Source: Halalkalibacter krulwichiae (lineage in GTDB: Bacteria > Bacillota > Bacilli > Bacillales > Bacillaceae_D). From it: 64,000 bases of DNA. Each line of letters opens with the position of its first letter. The stretch's first letter is position 1. The notes under the pieces are model-generated. The model was not told the DNA's origin. It saw nothing but the letters and a program-made list of their open reading frames with translations, and made no database searches. This document shows positions 54,204 to 62,762 of this stretch, in pieces. Location of the stretch: NCBI RefSeq assembly GCF_002109385.1, contig NZ_CP020814.1:4301501-4365500 (forward strand), read 5' to 3'. The translations under genes were made by a program, and so were the position numbers.

Positions 54204-54776
54204 CTAGGCTGCTTTTGTAGTCGCTTGCCTTCTTTTGTGTCGCAACATAAGGTGTTGAATAAAAATAAAGATACCAATGTTCATAATAATATCGCCAATA
54301 CTAATGACTTGGCTCTTAGGATAAGGGCTTGTGATTGGAATAACATCGCCTAGAAATCCTAATTTAGTAGATTCTGTCAGCATCATGTGTTTGCCGTATA
54401 AGCCTTCTTTTAGTATGTCTGCATAAATGGGATCAAGAGCGATTACAGTTGCCTCATAGGAGACTGGCATTCTCCCTCCATTTAAAGCCATGACTATAAA
54501 GTTTAGAAAGACACCAATTAATAAGAGAGTAAAGCCTTTGTTTTCGCGGTTCATCCATAAGAAACACATTCCTATGATGTAGATGAGGATAAATAAAAAG
54601 CCACTAAACTGCTCCAGAATAGCGACTCGGTCTTGAAAGAAAAAGACAAACAGTTGGATGCCTAGTAAAATAGGAAACACCCAGCCAAATTTCAAGCTGA
54701 GATCTGCTAAGCCTTTTAACGTTCCGCCCCTGATAAACCCGATGATAAGCGACAATAGAATTCCATCAAATACCAT
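54204..54776 (-). CDS. DUF5317 family membrane protein
   Basis: This 190-residue protein has five or six helices and motifs LNFIVMALNGGRMPVS, HMMLTESTKLGFLGD and SIGDIIMNIGIFIFIQ, all typical of DUF5317. The function is unknown. A 27-residue peptide gene follows directly. Between it and the K+ channel gene lie about 200 bases of AT-rich sequence with no feature I can name. Confidence 0.82.
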   Translation of the reverse strand: MVFDGILLSLIIGFIRGGTLKGLADLSLKFGWVFPILLGIQLFVFFFQDRVAILEQFSGFLFILIYIIGMCFLWMNRENKGFTLLLIGVFLNFIVMALNGGRMPVSYEATVIALDPIYADILKEGLYGKHMMLTESTKLGFLGDVIPITSPYPKSQVISIGDIIMNIGIFIFIQHLMLRHKRRQATTKAA

Positions 54777-54970
54777 GTTAGCACCTGTCTAATAGTAGAT
54801 TTTGCTTTCTATTAAAATGGTTATATCTTCTAATAGTAAGATTATTTTACCAGTAAAATAGTCAGACTTCAACGAATTTTATCGCAACTTAACTATTTAC
54901 TGGTACTACAGTAGTTTACTAGATTCACCTCCCCCAATGGTGTTCTATATTGTTATTTTTGACCTAAAAA

Positions 54971-55000
54971 GAGAACAGAGGCTAAACAGCTCCTGTTCTC
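54971..55000 (-). terminator. Terminator overlapping the K+ channel stop codon
   Basis: GAGAACAG and CTGTTCTC pair around a 14-base loop, followed on the minus strand by TTTTTAGG. The stop codon lies within the hairpin. Confidence 0.85.
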
Positions 55001-56007
55001 ACTTTTTCATATGTTGCTTTATTACAAATAATATAAAGTTCTGCTTCTACGGGAATCTCCTCATTTAAACGACGATTAATGTCGAGTAAATGACGGTCAG
55101 CTATTAATGTTGCTCCTTGCATCAGCAGGTCCAAAAAGGCATCATTGTAAGTAGTCCAGCTTGGATGTTTCGAAATCTTATAAAGATCTTCACCGTGCTG
55201 ACGACTAATAAGCTGGGAATAGACTTGGCTCACCCCTTTATATAGGGCAGACCGTACCGCAAGGCGAGAAATCGTCTCTTGTGACAAAATAAATTCATCG
55301 ACTTTCACATGTGAGAAATTCGCTATGTTCTTTTCCGTCATCACTTCGGCGGTTGTATGGACATCTGGCGCTAGTCGTTCTACCGTGATGGAGACGAGTA
55401 AGGTTTTGGCATCTTTTAGTGATGGATCTTGGATATTGTCATCAGAAAAGATAATGACTGCACTTGCTTCCTCGATGTTTGCTTTTAAATATGGTTCTTC
55501 TGACGTGGGGTCACCTTGGACAAAGTGCAAGCGTGTATCCGAGATATCAATCGGTGCTTTTTGTAAGGAATCAATAACCACTACTTCTATCTCAGGATCA
55601 GAGTCTAGAATTTCTTTAATGGCTGATTCTGACTTTTTCCCCCAACCTATCATAACAATATGACGGTCTTTCATATAGCTCAACTTCCCTTCCTCTCTCA
55701 TTTTCCGAAACAATGTGAACGAATCAACGATTTTTCCAATCACGACCCCAAGTAAGCCAATTCCAATTAAAAACATAAAGACAGCAAAGAATTTACCAGG
55801 CAGTGTAACAGGTGAATAATCTCCATATCCTACTGTTGTAAAGGTCGTCATCACAAAATAAAACGTGTTTAATAGATTTTCAAACGTCTGTGGCTCAAGC
55901 GCATACATGACGACAGTGCTTAGCACAATAAAGATCGCCGTTGTCATAAAGAGCGTCATGTTTCTCATTTTTATTAAGCCTAAGCTTATTTTTAGAAAGA
56001 AATGCAT
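54982..56007 (-). CDS. Potassium channel with TrkA-N (RCK) domain
   Basis: The 341-residue protein has two helices flanking a pore with the K+ selectivity filter TVGYGD at residues 58-63. An RCK/TrkA-N domain follows, starting IVMIGWGKKSESA, with a C-terminal regulatory region. It resembles B. subtilis YugO. ATG 56007 follows GGAGGA nine bases upstream. A strong terminator separates it from the ATP-grasp operon, but such channels are often linked to this operon, which suggests a functional tie. Confidence 0.93.
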   Translation of the reverse strand: MHFFLKISLGLIKMRNMTLFMTTAIFIVLSTVVMYALEPQTFENLLNTFYFVMTTFTTVGYGDYSPVTLPGKFFAVFMFLIGIGLLGVVIGKIVDSFTLFRKMREEGKLSYMKDRHIVMIGWGKKSESAIKEILDSDPEIEVVVIDSLQKAPIDISDTRLHFVQGDPTSEEPYLKANIEEASAVIIFSDDNIQDPSLKDAKTLLVSITVERLAPDVHTTAEVMTEKNIANFSHVKVDEFILSQETISRLAVRSALYKGVSQVYSQLISRQHGEDLYKISKHPSWTTYNDAFLDLLMQGATLIADRHLLDINRRLNEEIPVEAELYIICNKATYEKVRTGAV

Positions 56008-56070
56008 ACTGTGGACTCCTCCATTCGATTCACTTACGCTCATTATGGTCGCGTACTGCACATAAAAATC

Positions 56071-56097
56071 AGCGCGTGCACTACACATGCACGCGCT
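56071..56097 (-). terminator. Terminator of the ATP-grasp operon
   Basis: AGCGCGTGCA and TGCACGCGCT form a perfect 10-bp stem with a 7-base loop, followed on the minus strand by GATTTTTATG. Confidence 0.85.
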
Positions 56098-56104
56098 ACT
56101 CAAG

Positions 56105-57346
56105 TTACTTCGTCGTATAGGCGACAAACATTGAGAGGTTGCCGGTAATGTGCTCACCGACTCGGAAGAACAAACCGCTTGGTTCGCCGTTAATGACGTG
56201 GGAGCCGATCAACAGCTTTCCCGTATATGGTCCGTCCCACGTATCAACCGTTTGATCAGGCATCGGAAAGTATTGCTGGAAGACGACGGGTTGATCTTGA
56301 TAATAATCGACATCTTCATCTAACACCGTGCCTCCTGAAACAATTTGTATGCCTCCTCCTTCGCGGCCAAGCACTGGCTTTTTCACATAGGAATCGAGTC
56401 CATGCGCTGTTTCATAGGTTGGCAAGAAGTACTTGTCAATCACCGCTTGCTCTTGGCGTGTGAACCACTGTTCTTTTTTTTCCGTAATTAAAGCAAGTAT
56501 CGCTTTAGACTGCATGAACAGAGCAGAGGGCGGGTTAATGATTTTCACTTTTTCATTCAAGACGTGAACAATGAATCTTTCGCCGATTAATTCGCCTGTT
56601 GCGCTTTTTTCTTCCAAAAAGAATTCAAGCGGATATAGTCGATACAAAAAGTCAATGCGCTCCCCTTCAGGAGTTCGAACGTCCTCTTCCTCAACAACAA
56701 TATCAGCGAGCGGTATGTATTTCGCCTGCTGCGGATACAAGCTCATCAAGTACTGAACCGTTTGCTTATCTTCATCATGCCAGTCAGCGCATGTGAAATA
56801 AAGTGTGTCCGTACTGCCAATTTGATAGTCTTTGATGATTTGATTCCAAGCATTCTTAATATTACCGGCCATTTTCTCATTCGGGTTGGTACTGTGATGT
56901 TCTTCGCAAAGCACTTGCTGGGCAACGGCTGCTTCGACTAGCCCAACCGGCGTGTCCGTGTTGCCTTCAATCACTTTTAACCCATTGGCCGATGCGATGA
57001 AGTCATAGCGACAGAAATAAGAAAAAGCAGTCCTGTTTTCTGCTAAAAGCAAATCCCATAGAAAGACGGAAATTCCTGTTTTATGAATAACAGAGCGGTC
57101 TTTCATCGCTTCTTGATACGCTTTAGCAAAAATATCGTTCACAGCTCTTGATGCATTTTCCACTTCGCGTGCAAGCGAAGCTGGTACAACAAGGAGTGAG
57201 TCGCTCATGTATTGGTTGTCTTCATAATTTTCATAGAGCGTTGCCCAAGTAAAGCCCTTCTCCGCTACTTTACGCTCAAGTTCAAGCCACCTCTTTTCAT
57301 AAGCATTAGGCTCAAATGGTTCCGTTAATGATTTGTATGGGAGCAT
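56105..57346 (-). CDS. Glutathionylspermidine synthase-like ATP-grasp ligase (second)
   Basis: The 413-residue protein belongs to the YgiC/YjfC branch. It has a pre-ATP-grasp half with YDFIASANGLKVIEGNTDTP and a catalytic half with KPVLGREGGG, VFQQYFP and GKLLIGSHVINGEPSG before the C-terminal FVAYTTK. Characterised relatives join an amine to the C-terminal carboxylate of a glycine in a peptide. ATG follows AGGAGG. It is the last gene of a four-gene operon with a paralogue, a DUF350 protein and a lipoprotein. The two ATP-grasp proteins are only moderately similar, so they probably differ in substrate. Confidence 0.9.
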   Translation of the reverse strand: MLPYKSLTEPFEPNAYEKRWLELERKVAEKGFTWATLYENYEDNQYMSDSLLVVPASLAREVENASRAVNDIFAKAYQEAMKDRSVIHKTGISVFLWDLLLAENRTAFSYFCRYDFIASANGLKVIEGNTDTPVGLVEAAVAQQVLCEEHHSTNPNEKMAGNIKNAWNQIIKDYQIGSTDTLYFTCADWHDEDKQTVQYLMSLYPQQAKYIPLADIVVEEEDVRTPEGERIDFLYRLYPLEFFLEEKSATGELIGERFIVHVLNEKVKIINPPSALFMQSKAILALITEKKEQWFTRQEQAVIDKYFLPTYETAHGLDSYVKKPVLGREGGGIQIVSGGTVLDEDVDYYQDQPVVFQQYFPMPDQTVDTWDGPYTGKLLIGSHVINGEPSGLFFRVGEHITGNLSMFVAYTTK

Positions 57347-57396
57347 GTATACAACCTCCTCTTAATAGCTGATTGTTGCTGCAACGATCATTCCGA

Positions 57397-57777
57397 CTAA
57401 GACAGAGATTCCCCTAAGAAAAGGCCGACTGCAACGTTTCCTTTTTCAACTTCTTTCGCCAAGCTTGTGTTACGTGTGAATACATATTCAACGACCAGGT
57501 GAAGCACCACTTGAACAATAATCGCAATAAAAGCCCAAATCGCCAGGTCAACTAGGTTAATGGAATGACGAATCGCTGATTGCAAGACGACAACAAGTCC
57601 AGCCATTTTCCCGAGTAGCTTTAATGAAACGGCCACATTGCCATTACGAATTTGCTCACGTTCTGAGTACGGCGTTAGCAGCTTAAAAAGGTACGTTCCG
57701 ATTAAAAACAAAACAAGAGAAACCGCTAAATAAATAATAAAATGATCAAAGGTTTGTAAATAAAACGTTAAATCCAT
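57397..57777 (-). CDS. DUF350 membrane protein
   Basis: This 126-residue protein has four helices and the DUF350 (YjfL-like) pattern: IRNGNVAVSLKLLGKMAGLV and KEVEKGNVAVGLFLGESLS are near-repeats, each with N-V-A-V. It overlaps the preceding ATP-grasp gene by ten bases. The same gene neighbours YgiC-type ligases in E. coli (yjf cluster), so the combination is conserved across phyla. Confidence 0.88.
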   Translation of the reverse strand: MDLTFYLQTFDHFIIYLAVSLVLFLIGTYLFKLLTPYSEREQIRNGNVAVSLKLLGKMAGLVVVLQSAIRHSINLVDLAIWAFIAIIVQVVLHLVVEYVFTRNTSLAKEVEKGNVAVGLFLGESLS

Positions 57778-59006
57778 TCATTCGCTCCTTTCACCCCACA
57801 AGGGAGGAAGTAAGATAGGTTGTCAGTAATTTGTGCACCGGCACGAATGCCGAACGCACTTGGCTTTTCATTGATAATGAAACTCCCGATTAGTAAGTGT
57901 GCAGTCGTTCTTCCTTTTTCAGTTTGAATCGTTGCTTGTGGCAAATCGACATATTGTTGATACACTTTCACATACTCATCGTACGTTTTTTCAGGTTGAC
58001 TAGCGAGCACCTTCCCTTTTTGTCTTACTTCAACGGTGTCTCCTTCACGGCCAAATGCAGGCTTTGAGACGTAACGCTCTCCCGTTTCAATAAAAGGTTC
58101 TTCATCTAAATAAGTCGGTAAAAAATATCGACCGATGCTGTCATGTTCCCGATCGCTAAACAACGGATGGCGACGTTCATGCATGCCCCAAATCGCTGCC
58201 ATTACAACTTTTGATTGCATTAAAAAGGCCGATGCAGGGTTTAACATTCCAACTTTACGCTCTCTGACTAATTGCATAAATTCAATTCCAATTGGAAATT
58301 CATCAGCAGATACGTCTTCTAGCAAAGCTTCCAACGGATATGTATGCCGGTAGAGAATGTCAATTTTATTTCCTGCGCAATCATATACACCTTCTCCGGC
58401 GAAAATGTGAATGTCTTTTAGCGGGACGAAACTTGCTCCCTTAACTTGAGCGACGTTCATTAAATACATCATCGTTTCCCGGTCTTCGATGTCCTCTTCA
58501 TGAGCTGTAAATACAACGTTTGGATGGCCCTTCAATCCAATTGCTTGTGCACAATGAAAGATACTGTTCCGGAGTGCCTTCGCTAATTGTTCTTCGGCCC
58601 CCTCATTCGGATTGGCAAGATGAAATTCTTGACAAACAAGGCCGTTCACCTCAAACAATTCACGAATAAACGTCGGTGTGTCTGAGTTGAACTCAATTAG
58701 CTTCAGCCCCCTATTTGTTTGAACAAAATCAAAACGGCCAATAACTGTTTCATATGGGAGCATTACCATCTTAAGATACGGCACTGCCTTTTTCGGAAAG
58801 CCAAGATCAAGCAACGTTTCATCTGGTGCATTTCGAATGATCTGCGTCCCTTTTTTGAAAATGGCGTAGACCTCTTCTGTTGCCTTCCTGATCGCATCAA
58901 CTTCCTGCTGTTTGAGCAAGTAGCAGTCATATAACGCATACTCGCTACCATACAGCCGGTCCCAAAACGAAGGAATCTTCGCATAAAATGCGTTGCGCTT
59001 ATCCAC
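57768..59006 (-). CDS. Glutathionylspermidine synthase-like ATP-grasp ligase (first)
   Basis: The 412-residue paralogue has RFDFVQTNRGLKLIEFNSDTP in the first half, then KPAFGREGDTVEV, VYQQYVDLP and AHLLIGSFIINEKPSAFGIR. GTG 59006 is preferred, seven bases after GGAGGA; a TTG one codon earlier is possible. It overlaps the lipoprotein gene by eight bases and the DUF350 gene by ten. Tight overlap along the operon suggests coupled expression of a complex. Confidence 0.9.
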   Translation of the reverse strand: MDKRNAFYAKIPSFWDRLYGSEYALYDCYLLKQQEVDAIRKATEEVYAIFKKGTQIIRNAPDETLLDLGFPKKAVPYLKMVMLPYETVIGRFDFVQTNRGLKLIEFNSDTPTFIRELFEVNGLVCQEFHLANPNEGAEEQLAKALRNSIFHCAQAIGLKGHPNVVFTAHEEDIEDRETMMYLMNVAQVKGASFVPLKDIHIFAGEGVYDCAGNKIDILYRHTYPLEALLEDVSADEFPIGIEFMQLVRERKVGMLNPASAFLMQSKVVMAAIWGMHERRHPLFSDREHDSIGRYFLPTYLDEEPFIETGERYVSKPAFGREGDTVEVRQKGKVLASQPEKTYDEYVKVYQQYVDLPQATIQTEKGRTTAHLLIGSFIINEKPSAFGIRAGAQITDNLSYFLPCGVKGANEWI

Positions 59007-59463
59007 CAAAGCTTCCTCCGCCTCCCATTCCTGAACGCGGATTCGTTGCTCGCCCTGGTTGCTGATTTTGATTCAGGTTCGGCTGATTTACGTTTTGGTC
59101 CGTTCTTGGCGTTGTCGCCGGCTCTCTCACACGTGTGCCGCCACCACCGCCTCCCATTGCTCGTCCAGCCATAAACGCGGCAATCGTTGGGAACCAGCTA
59201 CCGCCATAATAATAGTGGCCGTAGTTTTCATTGCCTTCCTGGACACATTGATAGCCTTCCGCTTCCTCATCCCACTTCCACGTATCGCAATCAGCTTCTT
59301 CAGGAGAAGGCGGTCCTGCATCCGGCTGTACATTCGGGTCAGGTTCAGTCGGCGTTTGAAAAAGCTCCTCCTGTGCCGCCGGCGAACAGGCCGTTAAACC
59401 CATTAGCGCTACACTCGAACTAAGCAAGCCCTTCAAGAGCTTATCCGTCTTTGGTTTTGTCAT
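58999..59463 (-). CDS. YgiB-like lipoprotein with Gly-rich C-terminus
   Basis: The 154-residue protein has a lipobox LTAC at about residues 23-26 and a proline- and acid-rich linker with a cysteine pair (ADCDTWKWDEEAEGYQC). A compact domain follows with NYGHYYYGGSWFPTIAAF, and the protein ends in MGGGGSFGG. The lipobox, tryptophan/cysteine block and glycine-rich tail resemble YgiB/DUF1190 proteins that accompany YgiC ligases. ATG 59463 follows AGGAGGTG. It is the first gene of the operon and the likely acceptor of the ligases (inference). Confidence 0.8.
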   Translation of the reverse strand: MTKPKTDKLLKGLLSSSVALMGLTACSPAAQEELFQTPTEPDPNVQPDAGPPSPEEADCDTWKWDEEAEGYQCVQEGNENYGHYYYGGSWFPTIAAFMAGRAMGGGGGGTRVREPATTPRTDQNVNQPNLNQNQQPGRATNPRSGMGGGGSFGG

Positions 59464-59644
59464 ATCAACACCTCCTACTAACATTACGTTTCGTTTTACA
59501 TATGGTTTCCATTTTATCAATTTTTCATTGATCTTTAAAAGAGGGAATCTTTCAAAAAATAATACTTGGTAATTATTTCTTCCTCTGTCTTTTTCCGATA
59601 AAATGAGAGTAATAGAAAGATCACAACTACTTGGAGGCTACATA

Positions 59645-60313
59645 ATGACGTATCAGTTGAAGTTGCTTGCTAGTTTAAAAGATCCTACCTCAAAATTTTA
59701 TCAGCTAAAAGTCGCTGAAATGATTGCCATTCCAATAAAAAAAATAGTTCTCGTCCTTTTGCTAGGTATGGTCATTGCATTGATCCGTGCCTTCATGGGC
59801 TTAGATACAGCACGATTATCACCTCTTATTTCAAATGTTGAAGCAAGTGAATTCGAGTTCATGAAGCTTTTGATCGCACTAGGTAGTTTACTAGAAGCCT
59901 TCTTCATTCCCTTGTTGTTTCTTACTTTCACGAGTTTCATTTATACGATTTTGTTTGATGAGGTTACATTTCGACACGCACTAATCGTTAGTACAGTCAG
60001 TCTGTTTATTTTTCAACTTGGCAAACTTGCCATGCTCCCAATCGAAATCTGGTTTGGACTTGATTCCACTTCTTCGCCGTTTGCATTCGGTCTCATCGCA
60101 AATGTGCTCGGCGCGAGTGATTTCTATATTGAGATTGGAAGTCACTTTTCGCTTTTTCTCTTTTGGAGCATCATCCTGCACATTTATGCATTCTCGCAAA
60201 TAACAACGGAACGCAAATTTTTCATTGTCCTGATTAGTATTGCTGTTCATTTGCTTGTTATCGTCTTTTCAATTTTAAAAACATTTTTCAGCGTCTATAT
60301 AACGTTGATCTAA
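59645..60313 (+). CDS. Yip1-like membrane protein (YknW-like)
   Basis: The 222-residue protein has five helices and a Yip1-type organisation. It opens with TYQLKLLASLKDPTSKFYQLK and has a mid-region FFIPLLFLTFTSFIYTILFD. The adaptor gene follows 17 bases later. In B. subtilis yknWXYZ the Yip1 protein YknW precedes the adaptor YknX, and that pairing matches here. The ATPase and permease genes of that operon are absent. Confidence 0.72.
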   Translation: MTYQLKLLASLKDPTSKFYQLKVAEMIAIPIKKIVLVLLLGMVIALIRAFMGLDTARLSPLISNVEASEFEFMKLLIALGSLLEAFFIPLLFLTFTSFIYTILFDEVTFRHALIVSTVSLFIFQLGKLAMLPIEIWFGLDSTSSPFAFGLIANVLGASDFYIEIGSHFSLFLFWSIILHIYAFSQITTERKFFIVLISIAVHLLVIVFSILKTFFSVYITLI

Positions 60314-60330
60314 AAACGGAGGTGAACGCT

Positions 60331-61446
60331 TTGCAAAGGTGGAAAGCATACATACTGCTCGCTAGCATTCTGCTATTTATTGGAATAAATATGTACTTGC
60401 TCCTGCATGAAGATAATGAAATCGCTCGTTTGCAAATTGTCGATGAGCTGCAGTCCCCTCGCCAAACCGACATCGTCGAAGCAATGCAAAAACGCGGCGT
60501 CATCACGGCAAGTAAGGAAGAGTTTGTTTACGTCGATGACCGCTTCGGTTCCGTTGGGTCGATTTATGTTGAGGAAGGCCAAGAGGTGCAGATTGGAGAA
60601 GCCCTCTTCCACTATGAGAATGTCGATATGCTTGCAGCTGCAGCTGAACTAGAAGCAAAAATTGAACAACTAGAGCTTCGGTCCTCACAGCTTGCCACTG
60701 AAATCAATGGTTTATCAGGTTTGAAGCAACCACTCTATCAAACAGAGGACGAAGAAGAGTCGCAACAGCACCAAGCGTTAATCGAGCAGCAAAATGCGCT
60801 CTATGATATTCAGATCACCGAGAAACAACATCAAATCGAACAAATTGAGCTCGAAAAAACAACCTATGAACAGTCTCTGACATCTTTACAAGAACAGCAC
60901 GATCAGCTTGAGGTGATTAGTCCTGTAACCGGCATTGTCAAGGAAATCAACACGAATCGTAACGAGCCTTTTCTCACAATCGTCTCATCTCCTTTCATCG
61001 TAGGAAGCGAAGTAACCGAGGAAGAATCGCTTGAAATTTCAGAAGGACTTGACGTCCGAGTATTTGTACATGACAAAGAGCCAATAGACGGCATCCTCTC
61101 AGAGATTGCGCAGTTTCCAACGAAGGAACCTTCAATCGACACTGAGACGATGTATCCCTTTTACGTCGAACTAGACGCGGAATCGCCTGAATTAAAAATA
61201 GGGTACCATGTCGATCTTGACATCATTCAAACTGAAATTGAAGATGCCATCATTATCCCTCAAAACACATTGCTTCATACTGGTGATGAAACCTTTGTCG
61301 TAACAGCCAAAGACGGTCTCCTCGTTCCAAAAAGCATCACACTTGGCTTATCAACTGGAAAAAGCTATGAAGTTGTTGAAGGCCTTAATACGAATGATTT
61401 CATTGTCAGTTCCCGCGTTCCTATGACCTTGGCGAACCGTTTGTAA
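60331..61446 (+). CDS. Membrane fusion/RND-type adaptor protein (YknX-like)
   Basis: The 371-residue protein has an N-terminal helix (about 7-25), a biotinyl-lipoyl-like half (GSVGSIYVEEGQEVQIGEALF), a long coiled-coil hairpin (about 105-190), a second half-lipoyl domain (VISPVTGIVKEI) and beta-barrel domains. TTG 60331 is the likely start, with GGAGG seven bases upstream; GTG 60322 would overlap that site. It is expected to link an ABC permease to the envelope, but none follows. Confidence 0.8.
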   Translation: MQRWKAYILLASILLFIGINMYLLLHEDNEIARLQIVDELQSPRQTDIVEAMQKRGVITASKEEFVYVDDRFGSVGSIYVEEGQEVQIGEALFHYENVDMLAAAAELEAKIEQLELRSSQLATEINGLSGLKQPLYQTEDEEESQQHQALIEQQNALYDIQITEKQHQIEQIELEKTTYEQSLTSLQEQHDQLEVISPVTGIVKEINTNRNEPFLTIVSSPFIVGSEVTEEESLEISEGLDVRVFVHDKEPIDGILSEIAQFPTKEPSIDTETMYPFYVELDAESPELKIGYHVDLDIIQTEIEDAIIIPQNTLLHTGDETFVVTAKDGLLVPKSITLGLSTGKSYEVVEGLNTNDFIVSSRVPMTLANRL

Positions 61447-61504
61447 CAAGGCTTAGATTAAGTGAAATTGAGCGATCTTCTCTAGCCGCCTTTCGAAAAA
61501 AAGA

Positions 61505-61522
61505 GCTGCTATTGCTAGCAGC
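61505..61522 (+). terminator. Possible terminator after the adaptor gene
   Basis: GCTGCT pairs with AGCAGC around 6 bases and GGAAGGGTTTTT follows. The stem is short. The rest of the 240 bases up to 61686 shows only a weak AGCGG/CCGCT pairing near 61541-61578. Confidence 0.45.
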
Positions 61523-61657
61523 GGAAGGGTTTTTAAAGTGAAAAAGCGGTTGCCTCATGTTCAGAGTGCAGCCGCTGTAATGTCCGTAATTTCAAATGGA
61601 TACTCGTTTCTCCACATGTTCGTTCTATTTCACTACGAGAACAGCATTCAACAAAAA

Positions 61658-61680
61658 GACCTACCCAATATGGGTAGGTC
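61658..61680 (-). terminator. Intrinsic terminator of the MltG-like gene
   Basis: GACCTACCC and GGGTAGGTC form a perfect 9-bp stem with a 5-base loop, followed on the minus strand by TTTTTGTTG. Confidence 0.9.
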
Positions 61681-61686
61681 TATCTA

Positions 61687-62202
61687 TTATTGACGGAAGA
61701 TCAAATTAATTACTTCTTTAAGTGACATGTCGCTATCGACTTCAAATGTCCCTGGACGTAATTCGTTGGCGAGGTCACGCTTTTCGACTTCATTGAAAAA
61801 CTTCATCGCACTATCAATAATGTTGGCACGCACAAGTGCTTCACCAACATCAATGCTCGTCATCCCAGGAGACACTGTCAGCATCGTTTTGTAAATAACG
61901 ACTTCTTTTACTTCTTCTTCTTCTTTTTCTTCTTCTTCTTTTTCTTCTTCATCAGCTTCAGGTTCTACAACAATTTCATCAATAATTGCTTGTTCTGCCG
62001 CAGCAAGCTGCTCCTGCCACTGTTCTTCCGTTTGGATCATATAGCCTTCTGCAGCTAGCTCAGTTATAAGGTCTTCTGTCGTCACAGCTACACTAGCCTC
62101 ATTAGCTTGTCCTTCTTCTGTGCCAAAGAAGTATACCGCACCACACACCGTTGCGGCAACAATCAGGCCACCGGCAAAGCTGCGCAATGTATTAGCCTTC
62201 AT
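61687..62202 (-). CDS. MltG-like (YceG N-terminal) membrane-anchored protein
   Basis: The 171-residue protein has an N-terminal helix (about 8-28), a glutamate-rich linker (EEEKEEEEKEEEEVKE) and a C-terminal domain. That domain, VSPGMTSIDVGEALVRANII to RPGTFEVDSDMSLKEVINL, matches the LysM-like N-terminal module of MltG endolytic transglycosylases. The catalytic domain is missing, so it is not an active transglycosylase. It overlaps the preceding coiled-coil protein gene by eleven bases. Confidence 0.75.
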   Translation of the reverse strand: MKANTLRSFAGGLIVAATVCGAVYFFGTEEGQANEASVAVTTEDLITELAAEGYMIQTEEQWQEQLAAAEQAIIDEIVVEPEADEEEKEEEEKEEEEVKEVVIYKTMLTVSPGMTSIDVGEALVRANIIDSAMKFFNEVEKRDLANELRPGTFEVDSDMSLKEVINLIFRQ

Positions 62203-62578
62203 TTGCTACCTGTCTCCTTTCGTTCTTTGCTTCAATATAAGGAGCAAGCATCAATCTAATTTCTGTCTCAGAAGCGGTCGTTTGAGCGGCAATTCCTTCA
62301 TACGAATAGCCACGGCGATGTAAGTCAATCACTTGACGCAACACAGCACGCTGCTTCGTTGCTACACTTTTCACACCTGCTTCACGCGCTGTAATTTCAT
62401 TATCGAGCGCAAGGTCATGCAGCTGCTTTTGCAACTCTTGCATCTCTTCCATCAGCGAAATGGACAACTGCTCCATTTCTTGCTTCTCTATCTCTTGAGT
62501 TTTCTTTGCTTTTACAAATGATAATACGAGTAATGCTACTGCGACACCGAACAAAATGGATAACGCCCATTCCATCAT
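62192..62578 (-). CDS. Membrane-anchored coiled-coil protein with C-terminal helix-turn-helix-like end
   Basis: The 128-residue protein has an N-terminal helix (EWALSILFGVAVALLVLSFV), a coiled-coil (about 30-70) and a C-terminal part RQVIDLHRRGYSYEGIAAQT, resembling a small HTH as seen in SwrB/YlxL-like proteins. ATG 62578 follows GGAGG eight bases upstream. It is transcribed with the MltG-like gene. The SwrB resemblance rests on layout, not on clear identity. Confidence 0.6.
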   Translation of the reverse strand: MMEWALSILFGVAVALLVLSFVKAKKTQEIEKQEMEQLSISLMEEMQELQKQLHDLALDNEITAREAGVKSVATKQRAVLRQVIDLHRRGYSYEGIAAQTTASETEIRLMLAPYIEAKNERRQVANEG

Positions 62579-62666
62579 GTAGTGATCCTCCCTCACGCTA
62601 AAATCTATTATTCTTACATCCTTCTATTATACATACATTTTAACGATAATTCGATTTAAAACGAGA

Positions 62667-62692
62667 AAAAACCGTAATAATCCACGGTTTTT
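62667..62692. terminator. Bidirectional hairpin
   Basis: AAAAACCGT and ACGGTTTTT form a 9-bp stem with an 8-base loop. A-rich and T-rich flanks occur on both strands. Confidence 0.65.
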
Positions 62693-62701
62693 GACAAAAA
62701 A

Positions 62702-62754
62702 ACAACTTATGTTGTGCATGCACTTGAGCCCCGTTGCGATTACAACGGGGCTCA
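62702..62754 (-). terminator. Tandem hairpins after the sortase gene
   Basis: TGAGCCCCGTTG and CAACGGGGCTCA form a perfect 12-bp stem. On the minus strand a second hairpin, ACAAC-ATAA-GTTGT, then runs into seven T. Confidence 0.85.
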
Positions 62755-62762
62755 GGCTCACT

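Noticed and set aside
53930..54981. c-di-GMP riboswitch near the GGDEF/HD-GYP gene
   Set aside because: The intergenic stretches show only the dispersed hairpin and AT-rich sequence. The conserved GEMM-type motifs were not found.
55000..59520. Glutathionylspermidine metabolism
   Set aside because: The ligases belong to the YgiC/YjfC branch without the amidase domain, and no spermidine or glutathione genes are nearby. A peptide-modifying role fits the context better.
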